A DNA stretch of 64,000 nt from Omphalotus guepiniiformis (taxonomy: Eukaryota > Basidiomycota > Agaricomycetes > Agaricales > Omphalotaceae): positions 248,001 to 312,000 of the forward strand of contig JAQOOI010000078.1 in assembly GCA_028554645.1 (NCBI GenBank). Reading direction: 5' to 3'. The translations under genes and the position numbers were made by a program. The stretch's first letter is position 1. Each line of letters begins with the position of its first letter. Shown here piece by piece: positions 11,278-25,473 of the stretch. The notes beneath the pieces were generated by a model that saw only the letters and a list, made by a program, of their open reading frames with translations, searched no databases and was not told where the DNA came from.

Positions 11278-12660
11278 CTACTTGAACCCTCCCCAAAGGT
11301 CTCCGAACACGTCATCCTTCTTCTGCGCCGCGGGCGCTGGAGTCGAGAATGAACCAAACAAATCTTGGTTGCCTGCAGAAACAGCAGCGGGGGCGGCAGA
11401 GTTACCCCAGATATCATTACTATTAGCAAAGAGGTTCGGTTGCTGCTGCGGCTGTTGTGTGATAGCCGGTGCACCCCAAACATTGGGTTGAGCAGGCACG
11501 GAGGGAGCACCGTTCCATCCAGAGCTGGCGCCCCACATCCCTGTACCATTCGCACCCATCATACTTGTTGCAGGAGGGGCAGCAGCGGCTGACTGGGAAG
11601 GAGCGGTACCCCACGGCGAAGTCTGTGCCGGAGCACCGAATTGTCCAAACCCGGGAGCCATGGTACTAGCCGGCTGGGAAGCAGGTGTAGAAAAGAGGGA
11701 GAGGATATCTTGCTTGACGTCCTTTTTGGGCGCTTGAGCGTCGGGGGGCGGGCTCGAGCTTCCTGAGGCAGTAATGGAGGCAGGAGCATGAAAATCAAGA
11801 GAAAAAAGATCGTTCTGAGGTGTCTGTGACGTTGGGGGTTTGGGTTGTTCCGTTGGAGGAGAAGGTCGGTTTGAGGGCGCGGGTACTACGCCAAGAGGGC
11901 GGTTCAGGAGGTTGGCAGAGAGAAGTTGGTGTCTAGTGCTGGTTGGGCTGACGTTTTGGCGAGCGGAGACACTGCTTGTTGGCGTGTGAGTGGCTCGTGG
12001 TGGAGGCAGCTGTTGCGGCGGTTCTGCTGCAACCGGAGTTGGTGCTGCAGTACCATTCTCGAGGATGGATGGGTCAGAGGGTGGTGGGCCTTCCATTGCC
12101 CACCGACGAGATTCGTACTTCGAGCGGATGAAAGACTCCATTTTGCTGCCAGGAAGTTCAGTAAGAATTTTCGAGATAGACGTGATCACTCACTGCTCGG
12201 GAGGAACATGACCTGCCTTCAAGTGGGCTTCCCAATAGAGATTCGCAAGATGATTACCCCACTTTTGAATGGACTGCGAACAATCAAAATCCATTTTGAA
12301 AGATGTAAAAAGAGAATATGCTTACATTCATTTGCTCTGGCGTCCATACATCGAGATCTACCGACTTGACCTTGCTGATGTGAGTCCCCATTCCACGATG
12401 AATGCCTGAGCATCGTATACAGAGAAAAACGCCGCTATTGGAAGATTAGAGCCGCTCATATTGAAGATGACAAGTCTACTTGCAGATTCCATGAAGCCCA
12501 TCTAGGATCTATAGAGAAATTTAGCAAAAGCTCAAGAGATGAGCTGTTGAGGCTCACCGTTTCTTTTACAATCTGCGCATAATTTGTTCTCTGGCCTCTT
12601 TATCAGCTCTCTCAGAGTTCTAGAATGCCTTTCTGTCGTAGCTTTGTCTTGACGAGACAT
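11278..12660 (-). CDS. ArfGAP domain protein (Age2/SMAP-like)
   Basis: This GTPase-activating protein stimulates GTP hydrolysis by Arf on Golgi or endosomal membranes. The start at 12660 gives [20 protein letters not shown]. The zinc finger follows as CADC, then [14 protein letters not shown], a C4 finger with the catalytic-Arg region [24 protein letters not shown] and [15 protein letters not shown] complete the domain, and [16 protein letters not shown] closes it. The remaining 250 or so residues are Pro/Ala/Gln-rich and disordered, with DLFSLDF, DILSLF and DLFGSF motifs near 11820, 11700 and 11320 that could bind clathrin adaptors, and a [11 protein letters not shown] end. One intron, after codons for SWN, needs a GC donor (GCAAGT). 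The gene is divergent from the MYST gene, with 116 bp between the two ATGs. Confidence 0.92.
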
Positions 12661-12776
12661 GACTGTTGACGAAAGGAAAAATGTGGTCGGAGCCAATTTA
12701 TTGGGTCGCAACTCCGTGTGGCCGTGTGCAGAAGACGGCTCCCCTAACCCTGCCACTCCCCGCTTGCATTAGGAGA

Positions 12777-14872
<2,096 letters not shown>

Positions 14873-15671
14873 TACTGGGCTTGAGACAAGTCACAACGTT
14901 CGTCGAGGTCTTGTAGGGTAGGAGCGTGTTGGCTTGGTGAACTTGAGTTATTCATATCTGCTTGTGTTTCAATCTCACCTGTTTTCAGCTCTAGTGACCC
15001 GGTCCATTTTATTACTTCCTCCATTTTCTTTCTCGGTGATTCTACCAGCACTTCTCAGCTTATCTTGAAGTGCAAGTGATGGCAATTGTATAACTCCTTC
15101 GCCGAGCGGTTCTCGATCTATGGCTCCGGTTCTCGTTGTACTGGGAAAGATTCCCCGAGACAGTGGACACGGATGCACTAGGTGTCTCTCAGCCGCCTAT
15201 CTCCTTTCCGAAGTGTTTTGCTCAGCAATTGGTTTGATTGAATACACAGTGCTCACTAATTCGTTTGTCATTGTAAATAGGATGGTCAGGCCGTTCCAAC
15301 TACGCGCATCTGTATCTCAGTATCACGTCGCTGTAACTCCACAAGGCCCACATATGATTGTATGTTGATATGCGTTTCTGCGCCTCTATTCAATTCCTGC
15401 GGGCTATTGCCGAGGATCCCTGAGATAGCGAAGCCGCAGAACTGAGTACATCGTGCTCGATCTCTGAGCTCATGAGCTATGTTTTCTTCCCCGGGCCCGT
15501 GATTAAGCTTCACCCTCTTTCCGCCCTTTCCGGAGAACTGATGTTACCAACATAAACGTTGTTTAAACGCCGTTTCTCAGGCTTGGGCAGATCACTACTT
15601 AAATCCAGGTTTTAGTATCTGTGGTCCCCTTTTCTCCTCAGTATTTTAGTCTGTTACAGATTCGAACGAAT
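14873..15671. other. Intergenic, no gene seen
   Basis: This holds the 3' region of the MYST gene and the promoter of the MFS transporter. Short open frames here show no domain. Confidence 0.4.
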
Positions 15672-18429
15672 ATGTCTCAAGACTCGGAAGATACTCAGGT
15701 GATTTCTGTGGTCGTCAATGCCCATGACACGGAGAAGGAAGAGAAGGGATTCTCTACGGAGGAGATTAAGGTTGGATTGCAGGAGGTAAAGACAGACTGG
15801 AGGAAGGAAGAAGTGCATACCATACCAAAGAAGTAGGTTTCCCTTTCTGAAGCTATATGGACGGACCTGATAAATGATGACTTTGGCAGTAATATGCTCG
15901 TCGTGTTCACCGGGTATTTCTTTTTTTCGTCTATTCACCATCCGCTGCTCTGATTCGACAAAATGCTACTCCAGACTTATGCTAGCTGGTGAGTAACGTT
16001 CTGGTCGCTCAAATAGCTGAATTCAAGAACGACGATTGATAGTGTTCCTCGCTGCTATGGACCAGACAATAGGTATGATGACTCGACCTTTCTATTCGAC
16101 AGTGATATCGCTTACCGACCTCACTCTCGTAGTTGCTACCGCATTGCCAACCATCGTCCGAGACTTGGGTGGCGGAGCTGCATACTCTTGGGCTGGCACA
16201 GCTTATCTTCTCACTGCTTCCTGTGAGTAACAGTGACCCGAGCCATACGTTCTGACGTTCACAGCACAAACACCTATAGGCCTCACGCCTCTCTACGGCA
16301 AGCTTTCGGTGTGTTCCTATCTAGCATCCGTCTATATCATACTTTAAAACATGCTTACAATGACAGGATATCGTCGGAAGAAAACCCCTGCTGTTCATAG
16401 CTATAGCCATTTTCCTCATAGGATCAGCTCTATGTGGAGCTAGTCAAACATTCATCATGTTCTTGATTAGCAGGGGTATTCAAGGAGTAGGCGGGGGTGG
16501 AATCACCCAGCTTGTGTTAATCACGATCGGGGACATAGTGACGCTTGAGGAGCGAGCGAAATACGGGGGAATGATGGGGTATGACATTCAATATTGGTGG
16601 GCGGGACATTTGCTAACTAGTGCGAAAATAGCTCAGTATGGGGAGTTGCGTCTGTCCTCGGGCCTTTGATCGGTCAGTGCTCATGCGACTTTCGGCATCC
16701 TTCATAAGCGTTTGCTTATACTTCCTCCAACTCTGTAGGCGGTGCATTCACCGACCACGTCACATGGCGCTGGGCTTTCTGGATCGTGAGTTGCTAGATA
16801 GACTCAAGTCTTCAACACTGATCATCGTTGTTCCACCGTGCAGAACCTACCCACTGGCGGAGTTGCTGCTGCCCTATTGTGGTTTTTGAAGGTCGGTCGA
16901 AACATAGCATATCTGTAGGGCGGCGCTGATCACTCTGCCCAGCTTAACCCAATGCCCCGCAAAACAATTCGTCAACATGTAGCCGAGTTCGACTTCATCG
17001 GGCTCTTCTGCATCATGGGAGGTGTCATTTTGCTTCTTGTAGGCTTCCAGTTCGGAGAAACAAGTTGGTCAGACCCCAAAACGATCGTTCTGGTCGTAGT
17101 TTCGGTTCTGCTGCTCGTAGCAGGCTGTTTCAACGAGGCATACACTAAACGCTGGCCCGTGATACCTCCAAAACTGTTTAGATCCCGGACGACGACAGGT
17201 TTGTTACTGGCCGTTTTCGTCCATGGTTTTGCATTCTTCATGGCTTCTTACTGTGAGCAATTACTCTCTTCAAAAGCGACTGGTTTGAATGTACACTGAT
17301 AAAACGAAATACAGTCATACCAACTTATTTCCAAATTCTTGGCAGTTCTGCTACTATGTCCGGGATAGAGATGCTTCCGTTCTCATTTGGTAGCTCAATC
17401 GTCGCTATGATTTCAGGGAGAATTGTGGCCAAGACCGGAAAGTACAGAGTGATGACTTGGGTGGGATTTGTGAGTTCTTTCATCTGGTAATCCAGATGGT
17501 TGCGTGACTTGAGTCGATAGGCAATAATGACCCTTGGATTCGGTTTAATGATTCAGCTCGACGAATCTTCAAATAGGTGAGGTAACGTCACTTGGTTCAC
17601 CACTCTCGGGCCACTAACATCCTGGACAGAGCTGAGAAAGAGTTGTATCTGCTTGTGGCAGCTATTGGAATGGGGCCCTTGTTCCAAACCCCAATGGTGG
17701 GTGAGTGCATCTTATTTTGTTCTTCGGCGACTATTCAATTATATTCTTCCGAGCAGCTCTTCAAGCAGCAATGCCAGTAGGGCAGATGGCTGCAGCGACA
17801 ACAGCATTCGGACTTGTGCGGTGAGTTTCGTCACGTACCTTGGAATCTGTGCTAATGTTTCCTCCAGAACGCTGAGCGGCTCGGTTGGGATCAGTGTCGG
17901 CAATGTCATCTTTGCGAACGAACTCGTCAAACGCTTGTCAGACATTCCGGGATACAACATTACAGGAGAAACCATTAGTGACTTGACTAATGATATAACT
18001 ATCTTGGCGGATATACAGGTGCGTTGGAAAAGCACAATCTGATTTCTGAGTTTTCATCGCTTCTTTTAAACAGCCTGCATCGGTTCGAGATCAAGTACTA
18101 CACGCCTACACCAAGAGCGTGTCTCTGATGTGGTAAGTTGGTGTTCCTGTTTTCGTATTCAATGCGTTGCACTCACGAAACGTTTCCCGCGTTCCAGGGT
18201 CGTATGCACTCCGATGCTTTTCGTCGGTTTCATTGCTGGTATGTCCTTTGAAACTTTGATGTGGCTCGTCGCATTAAACTGGGCTATAGTCTTGTTTATG
18301 CGGGCGTACTCTCTCAAGCGTAATGTCGTACACGGGGCAAACTTAAACAATAGTTCAAATCACGACTCAGAGACTATGGTCACAGAGCTTTCGCCTGTCC
18401 GAACACGAGACGAGATAGAAGTAGTATGA
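15672..18429 (+). CDS. MFS multidrug-type transporter, 14-helix (DHA2-like)
   Basis: This is a proton-coupled exporter of the major facilitator superfamily in the plasma or vacuolar membrane; the substrate is unknown. The start at 15672 gives a charged cytosolic N-terminus (MSQDSEDTQ). The first helix carries VFLAAMDQTIVATALPTIV, a hallmark of the DHA2 group, then AYSWAGTAYLLTAS. Motif A reads GKLSDIVGRK, followed by GSALCGASQ and LISRGIQGVGGGGI (motif B region, with the conserved Arg). Then come GPLIGGAF and WRWAFWINLPTGGVA (motif C and helix 5/6). The second half contains HVAEFDFIGLFCIMGG, IPTYFQILGSSATMSG and SVGISVGNVIF. The last helices end near SFETLMWLVALNW, with a hydrophilic tail. 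About fourteen exons have GT-AG junctions. The length fits the family and no break was seen. Confidence 0.92.
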
Positions 18430-19018
18430 CGGCTTGACTGTCATAACACTCATGACGATACGCACATACTCATCGTATAGAAACGCTGGACAAAACGATA
18501 ACTGGGAGCAGCGCTTTTGTGCCATTGCACTCGCTATGTAAACTGGAATACCACACCTAGATATGCAATATATTCATCGGATTAGTATCGGTAACCTCAC
18601 CGAAGACACACTGTTATCACGTACATATCTGCATAATGTATACGCCAGATTGAGTTTTAGTAGAGATTGAGCTGAATTGAACCTAATTGAACTCGCTCAC
18701 CACGTGATATAAGTAAACGCGCTGTCCACTCCTTCGAATCCATTCACTCTCACTCTCATCTACGCGATACCTTTTGGGCTACCTTTTCATCTCGCCTTCT
18801 CTCTCAACCAGCCAAGCTCAAAGCTGGAACAATATTCTGCTCTCTGTTCAATTCATGATGGGCTTGCCAACAGCTTCGACGTTCGACGCGAGCTGCAGTC
18901 GTGATAGTTATCGGGTAGGTTTTGTAACCTGATACCGTAACCTTTATATATATCACAACTGCGTTAGGCTTCCTCTCACTATTCTTTTCAATCCAAATTC
19001 GCCGAAAACAATCCTCCG
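18430..19018. other. Intergenic and 5' UTR of kinase-like gene
   Basis: There is no gene. A pyrimidine-rich leader precedes the ATG at 19019, and a CACGTG box lies at 18701. Confidence 0.4.
18701..18706. promoter_or_regulatory. CACGTG box upstream of kinase-like gene
   Basis: The palindrome CACGTG (in context CCACGTGAT) lies 318 bp before the kinase-like ATG. The same core occurs before the cyclophilin and between the NOSIP and GT25 genes. bHLH factors bind such boxes; no function is shown here. Confidence 0.4.
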
Positions 19019-21922
19019 ATGATTGAAATGACCCTTCTAGATGACACGCCTTTCTCGGTATGTCTGGTCTGGGAAATATAACAGTTGGTTTGCTGACGCT
19101 TACATGCAGGAGTCTTTCTCTGAAATAATCGATGTAATAGGCGACACCCGGAAGTCAGTCGCAACCTTCAGCGACCTCACATTTAATATCGATGTGCGTT
19201 TGGCGTACTTATACCTCTTTTCTACGTTGCTTAAGTGCCGAACAGCAAATAACGGACATCCAGGAGCTGGACTCCCAGTGGGATGACGATGAGATTGACG
19301 TGAGTATCTGTATATTTACTGAATTGAATGCACTCGTCTTTATATATATACTGATTACTGTCTATCAGGAAATTGTTGTCATCTCGCCGAAGGCGTCAAT
19401 TATGCTTCCAACAGTACCAGAAGACGACCATAGTCTCAATGTGTGTAGTTCAACTTCTCAATTCTTCAGAACGACGGTTCTGATTCAACTCAGAAGGTCA
19501 CTTCGCTCTCGGAATTCGACTTCCTTGATTGCACTGATTTTGCGACCAACTCGTCCTGTACATATTTTGTCAAAAAGCGGGACACATCACAAATATATAT
19601 CATGAAACCCTTTCGATCAATGCCGTCCCATACATGGCCAGAGGAGCTATTAATCTTAGAAAGGATACACGAACAAGATGCTCCCTACCTACCAAGGATT
19701 CGATACAAAATTTTCGAAGAGCAGTCTCTTTTCGTTCTCATGGTATGCATTTCGGTTTTAAGAATATCTATCCGTTACTCATTCTCTGTAGGACTCCCAT
19801 CCTGCCGGCAATCTCCTTAACTACGTTCTACAAGACGGCCCCTTGTCACTTCAGGAAGTTCTTTTCTACGCCACAGAAATAGTACGCCTTGCCTTCAATT
19901 CCAGTCGTAGATTGCTCACATAGTAACTTAGGTGGAAAGCATAGCTGTCTTGCATGATGCTGGTATCTTGCACAGAGACATAAATCCTGCCAACGTCATG
20001 ATTAACAAAGGCGGACACATCGTCCTGACGGGTTTTGAAAACGCTCGATTCGAATCTGAAGGTTCGACGGGTACTGACCAGTACTCTTCCCGAGACTCCG
20101 AATACCGAGCTCCTGAGCATCTTCTAGAGTGGGCTTGCGACCGTGCTGTGGATTGTTGGGGCTTTGGGTGTATACTGTATTTCATGTCGCATGGCAAGGT
20201 GAGTATTTCTACTGTTTGATCACCTTGTGAGATGTTTACGTTCACGTTTAAGCACCCTTTTCCCTTCGAAGCGCATTCTCAGACAAAGGCATACAAGCAG
20301 ATTCTGCGTGGAGACATCGTGTTCGAGCCAGGTTACGTAGAAACATCCGTGCTTGACCTGATGAGAAAGGTGATAATCCTCTGCCCTCAAGAAAGACAGC
20401 GATGTTCACTAGTGTCATAGTGCTTGGAAAGGAATCCTCGCCTTCGACCTACCATCAGTGACATCAAGCAGCATGAGATGTTTGCCACAACGTCAGTGTC
20501 CTCTTATCCTAAATTGCATAGGCCCGGACTCATTCTGCGACTTTATAGCGACTGGAAGGCAGTGAATGAAAGACGTGTCCAACGTGAGCATCTTATTTCT
20601 TTTGCGCTACGGACATTGAACAATCAACAGCTTCCTATATCCCCGGATGTACCTACCACGAGGGCTATGCAAATTTCAAGGGAGCTCTGCCTCCACTGGT
20701 GACAGATACAGATGTCAATGATCAGGATATAAGAACTCCTCATACTGCTTTGGACGTAGACTATCGTAATTCGTGTCTGGCGAAATCTGTGGAGGTCTAC
20801 TCTGTCCAAGCTCGCCATAGTGTTCAGAATTTGCTTCCCAAAGTTTTCCGGTCCCCTTCTTTGGACGAGCTCAAGATGGAGGTGAACAGGTGTCGACTCT
20901 CCGATGATATATGCCACTCCAAACTCGACTGCGCTCCTGCCATGTTCCGGTCTCCAACGTACGAAAATATCTGCAGGCAACCTGGTTCAGCTACGCTTAG
21001 TCCTGAACAAAGGATAGCACTCTTCTGGGAATCTCTAGACAAAAATCTCAATGCGGACCCCCCAAGGAACGAAGGTATCTCCACCATGGTTACTTCTGAC
21101 GCTCAATCTTTGTCTCGTCCTCGCAAGCTCCGCAAGCAACGTTCCTCTGTTCTTTCTTATACCAACAGCAGACTTTCTCAGCTGATCTCTTTGTCTTCTC
21201 TGAGCTCGAGCACACAGAACAAGCTGCGCAAGATTCGGCGACCGAAGAGTACACCTACGTTTGCTGCTTACCCTGACCATGATGGCGGTAAGACCCTTGG
21301 GACCGCACAATTACCGAGAGGAATCGAGAACATCGGAAGCGGGATTGGATTCAAGTACCATGCACCGATAGCCATGAAGTCGAGATCTTCAATTTGCATG
21401 AATACCACCAAGTCAAGAACCTCGCATGCAAGGCTACCTATTCTGGGGCTTGGTCTTGGGTTGGGGTTGAGTAACTTCGGTGGTAGCCTTTTGCGGTCGA
21501 AATGGAGAGGGAGAGAAGGAACGAAACAAGACATCTACGGTCAATCTCAGAGGAGTCAAGGACAAGAGGACTGGTGCAAGCAAGAGCCAAAGAGGCGGAA
21601 AAAGCGTGATGATGCGAATGGGATAAGAGTTCTTCGAGAAGACGTTGAAGCAACCACAGTGGAAGGGCAGGATGTGTTCCGCTATGGCTCTACCTTGAGC
21701 TTAGTGCCGAATATTCGCAACTTGAACTTGAACGCGATGTCTCCTGTTACAGCCACCGACACTACTGCGAATAATACGCCCTTACTGGACCTTGGCGCCT
21801 TGTCAGCTTCCGATAGGATGCACCTGAATTCGGATAGTTTAATCGAGTTGATGAGGAGAGAAGCGCAAGACACTCTGCATGAGGATTTGAACAGAGCGAC
21901 GTTGCGGTTGATTGCATCCTAA
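19019..21922 (+). CDS. Protein-kinase-fold protein, probable pseudokinase, with long disordered tail
   Basis: The start at 19019 gives MIEMTLLDDTPFSESFSEII. Several short exons lead to a kinase fold. The glycine loop is replaced by FDFLDCTDFATNSSC. The strand-3 lysine is present in QIYIMKPF. The catalytic loop reads HRDINPANVMI: Asp and Asn are kept, but the usual Lys is Asn. DFG is replaced by TGF (HIVLTGFENARF). APE is kept in YRAPEHLLEW, followed by DCWGFGCILYFM and an RNPRLRPTISD end of the fold. About 400 residues of Ser/Arg-rich, low-complexity tail follow (from about 20699), ending RATLRLIAS. The loss of the Gly loop and of the DFG Asp suggests weak or no phosphotransfer and a scaffold role. 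The tail shows no known domain. The gene is otherwise intact, with GT-AG introns. Confidence 0.85.
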
Positions 21923-22263
21923 TCACCGTAATCTGTTGTGTTTCGACTGTTGTGTTACTACTATCGCGCTCTCTAGTTAGCTTTGTGTCGCGCTTTCAGA
22001 CTGGGCAGTTGATACCGTTACTGGACTCGGATTGTTTTGTCTTCAATTTGTTTTGTATACACTGTCAATAGGCCTTGTTTCATATAGGCTACTGCATTAC
22101 TACGGGTGCTTCTATGTTTCTAAGTTTCACCTGCTGACTTAGTCTGTGGCCTTGTCTTCAAACGATATCACCAATGTCGGCGGCTAGGCGTGGCCGGCCC
22201 GGAAGGTTGACTACATAAGTGTAATATTAACAAACTCGAGTTTTGCCAAACTTGCCTCTGACA
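21923..22263. other. Intergenic between kinase-like gene and APH copy A
   Basis: No gene or clear signal was seen. Homology with the second APH copy begins only about 13 bp before the ATG (CTTGCCTCTGACA), so the promoters of the two copies differ. Confidence 0.4.
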
Positions 22264-23178
22264 ATGACGGACCCACTGAAGCCACGCTTTCCTGCGACTG
22301 GACTACCCCCTCATCCCATACCATGTCCACGAATTGGCCGTCCGTCTTCAGTGTTCTCGCGAAGATTCTGGTTTTATGTTCACGAATACTTGTTGTTACC
22401 CTTGTCGGAATGGTACACTCGAGTGTGGCGCGTTCCAACTGAGCCAGCAATTCATCCTCTTCCTTTCGGTTTCATACTGAAACGGCATGAACGAACTCGT
22501 GAACAAGAAGGTCTCGCTATGGATCTTGCGCGTGCAATGGGAATTTCTGCACCCAGATTCATCTCCTTTGGATCCCTCGATTTACCCAGCAAATATTTTC
22601 CGTCCCTTCTCATGACTCGTCTACCTGGAAAGCCGCTTGACAGTGTCTCTCAAGACGATATTGACTATGATATCATCAAGGCAGATATGATCCAGATACT
22701 TACTCGTATGCGTAGCTTCGCAAGTCCGTGGGGTAAACGAGTGTGTGGCGTGGGCGGCGGTCCTATCTGTGGACCGTTGATTCCTGCATGTCCCCTGCCT
22801 GCTTGTGACAGTGAATCAGATTTCCATGACACCATACGCCGAGTCACAGGTTTCGCCTACAGGAAGGGAATAGAGGTTGAATATGTCCGTCAGGGCGAGG
22901 CAATGTTTGCTCTGCCCGAGCATGCCATTGTGTTCACACATGGTGATTTAAATGACCACAATATCATGGTTGGGCCCGATGGACATATCTGTGGTGTATT
23001 GGATTGGGAGGCAGCAGGTTGGCTCCCGGATTATTGGGAAGTTACTGTGACTGCAATTATCCCCATCCGAGTCTGGGCTCGTTTCATGGTGAAGGAAGTT
23101 ACTGCAGGCGTATATGAACTTGAGGCAAAGGGACATAGTACCATATTTCCGTTGATTTCAGACACTCTCAGTCATTAA
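22264..23178 (+). CDS. APH-family phosphotransferase, tandem copy A
   Basis: This is an intronless gene of 304 residues. It has the aminoglycoside/choline-kinase-like fold: a fungal N-terminal block (FWFYVHEYLLLPLSEWYTR), FGFILKRHERTREQEGLAMD, APRFISFGSLDL and the hinge LLMTRLPGKPLD. The catalytic loop is VFTHGDLNDHNIMV (HGD Asp and Asn present) and the metal motif is GVLDWEAAGWLPDYWE. Such enzymes phosphorylate small hydroxyl or amine compounds; the substrate is unknown and antibiotic resistance should not be assumed. The ATG at 22264 is chosen because it is the one conserved in copy B at 25474, and both genes are then exactly 915 nt. The near-identity with copy B shows a recent duplication. 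Confidence 0.9.
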   Translation: MTDPLKPRFPATGLPPHPIPCPRIGRPSSVFSRRFWFYVHEYLLLPLSEWYTRVWRVPTEPAIHPLPFGFILKRHERTREQEGLAMDLARAMGISAPRFISFGSLDLPSKYFPSLLMTRLPGKPLDSVSQDDIDYDIIKADMIQILTRMRSFASPWGKRVCGVGGGPICGPLIPACPLPACDSESDFHDTIRRVTGFAYRKGIEVEYVRQGEAMFALPEHAIVFTHGDLNDHNIMVGPDGHICGVLDWEAAGWLPDYWEVTVTAIIPIRVWARFMVKEVTAGVYELEAKGHSTIFPLISDTLSH

Positions 23179-23608
23179 ACTCGAGGTCTACATGTTTTCA
23201 GGTGTACATCTAATCATGTCAAACAAACGATGTTCATAGAACATAGATTTTCTAGTACTATACATTGTGTGGCGTCGGGGCAATGAAAGTGTCTATCTTG
23301 AAAGCAGCCTTAGAGATTCGAGATATTGTTTGGTCACAGTAATTGCATTTCAAGAATTCTAACTGTGTTATAGGAAAGGAAAGGAAGGATGCCACATGTG
23401 TGCTGTCGCAAAAATGACCAGAGTGTTTGTATGTAGGCAACGCAAGGACCACCTCCATGAAGCCCAAAAAGAACGAGGCAACTGAACAAAATCATCATAG
23501 CTTGAGTCATAATTAACTGCATATCTGGCAATGAGAATGGAGATGTGCCTGTACACCCTTGAGCAATGGCTGATGAAGATAGATATAGGGAAACGTACTC
23601 ATGAATGG
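23179..23608. other. Downstream region of APH copy A
   Basis: Nothing coding was recognised. Similarity with copy B's downstream region fades within about 20 bp after the stop. Confidence 0.4.
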
Positions 23609-24124
23609 TTAATTCAAGAAACACGTGGTGGAGTCAACAATAGGGCGAGGCTGAATGTTCACCGTAGCACTAGGATGTTCCCCAGAAGCCCATTGTGTGA
23701 TCTCGAGCTCCAAACGATTGAAGTCGTAACACCTGACTATCATTGCACTAGCAAGCAGTTGCACCACACTCATAGTCCAGGTGCGGCACGTAGAAACACT
23801 ATATCCAGGAGGAGCAACATTGAGCGTAACGCTATCCGCAATGCGATACACAACGCTCGCATTGATAGGATCGCAATGCCCAATTCTCATCAAACCGATG
23901 AGATATGATGATTTCAAGACACCATTTGTCCGTGCAAAATCTGCTATCCAGAGAGTTCCCAGATTGTCCATCGACTTGATATTATACTTGAATCCGCCGT
24001 AGGGATCAAGATGGTGATAAAGTCCCCAGTGGAAGCCCTGGTTCACGTCCAGATTGCGGAAAAATACGAGGATATAGATACCACCGACTACGAGGCGACT
24101 CATATCAGGTTGTTGGAAAGACAT
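23609..24124 (-). CDS. Hypothetical protein between the APH copies
   Basis: This is a single open frame of 171 codons on the minus strand with protein-like composition. It contains VNQGFHWGLYHHLDPYGGFK, WIADFARTNGVLKSS, LIGLMRIGHCDP and a CRTWTMSVVQLLASAMIV stretch. The pattern FHWGLY...CRTW recalls a small uncharacterised fungal family I cannot name with certainty. It lies inside the interval between two duplicated genes and points the opposite way, so it may have been carried in with the duplication. It could be a complete small gene or a remnant. No function is proposed. Confidence 0.5.
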   Translation of the reverse strand: MSFQQPDMSRLVVGGIYILVFFRNLDVNQGFHWGLYHHLDPYGGFKYNIKSMDNLGTLWIADFARTNGVLKSSYLIGLMRIGHCDPINASVVYRIADSVTLNVAPPGYSVSTCRTWTMSVVQLLASAMIVRCYDFNRLELEITQWASGEHPSATVNIQPRPIVDSTTCFLN

Positions 24125-25473
24125 TGGAGAGGAAAATATAGAGCACTCGTTAATTGGGGGATAACGATGGTCAGCTCTACCATTTATAAATGCTCAATTT
24201 CTTCACTCTTTGACCGACTTCCCTGCTCCAAAAAAGACTTAATGGAATGAATACAAGGATGTTGGTGTACGCTCACCGTTTGTGGGTCCTGGTGTTGAAA
24301 TTCAGCTCATCCACTACTAGCAATTTCATCCGGACTGACTCGACCAAGATAGAAATCTGCAGAACCGCATGCTGGGCGCGTTGCGTGTTCTGGCAGAATA
24401 TGTGACTTGTCCTAAATTGAACACTACCGAAACGGTGAGCATACCTATATGGTCAAAAGGCGTTGAACCACATTGGGACGAGTGTCATAGTACTCAGAGT
24501 GATATATCATCGGATGTCGAAATTTTGTCCTAAGGGGATATAAGATTCGCTAGCACTGTGGCCAAGCTGTTCTAAGGTGTTGCAAGAAAACGAGTCAGCT
24601 ACACGAAAGTAGAAGTGGGTTGAGACATCAACCATATCGAAAACGCCAAAGACTTTTGAACTCCCGCGGCGGGGCGTATCATGTATGACTCTTGGAGGCA
24701 GATGAAACTTCCATCAGATTGCCTGGCCAGCATACCACTAGTCCTAATGCATACAGCGGTGAGTCTGTGCGACGTAAATTGTCGAATCAGGAGGTTGAGA
24801 AGACAGCTTTTCATATCCTATTTTCAGAGGTCGCGATGAGAATAAGGTCGTGGGAAAAACGATATACTGTAGATCCTGCAGACCGGACCGGAAACCCGGG
24901 TGACGCCACACTTCATGGTCGAACACATTACAGTAAGTATATGAAGTGTATGTTGTAGAAACCGCTGCATATATAGAAGATAGTCTCTTCTAAAGAGACG
25001 ATTAAGCACCCTTCTACGAACATCACCACATAAGAAATCATAAATTGAAGAAACGAAAAAATATCAGTGTAACCTCAATTTGAATTTTGAAGATTTATTC
25101 TTATGCCAGGGCCGCCAAAGTTGGAACGAAGCTGTTAATATCTGAGTCAGGTTTGTGCAGAAACCCCGTTAACTTCTCACAGTCCATCTTCCAGGAACAC
25201 CCATACTTACTTACGGGGCAGTAAGATGGCCACAGAAATAGAACCCCTCGCTGAATGCCCCAAATACGGTGGTATAGGTTTAAGGTGACGACATGCATGT
25301 TCAATAGTGATGCCCACCTTCAAATGAGCCTTATACATAGCGTTCGCCACATAACAATTTCAACAGATAGTAAGTAAGCTGATAATTGGCGGATCATACC
25401 GGGCCGTATCGGTCCGAGCCAGTTGTGCGACCCTCAAACGCTCAAGCGCTCATCGCTAGGCTTGCCTCTGACA
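24125..25473. other. Non-coding or decayed interval between APH copies
   Basis: No gene is supported. Minus frames at 24599-24814 and 25101-25304 are open but unrecognisable. The sequence at about 24994-25062 resembles 26420-26487 downstream of copy B, which points to a longer duplicated unit. A short hairpin (GTCTCTT/AAGAGAC) lies near 24982-24999. Confidence 0.4.
24994..25062 (+). repeat. Flank repeat shared with the region after APH copy B
   Basis: The stretch with TTCTACGAACATCACCACATA then AAATTGAAGAAACGAAA aligns, with small gaps, to 26420-26487 (TTCTGCGAAGAATTAAAACC, then GTTGAAGTACGAAAC). This places a 3'-flank module both before copy B and before the third relic, as expected for serial duplication. 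Confidence 0.5.

Noticed and set aside
24599..25304. Two minus-strand frames between the APH copies
   Set aside because: Short and unrecognised; could not be joined by good splice sites to each other or to 23609-24124.
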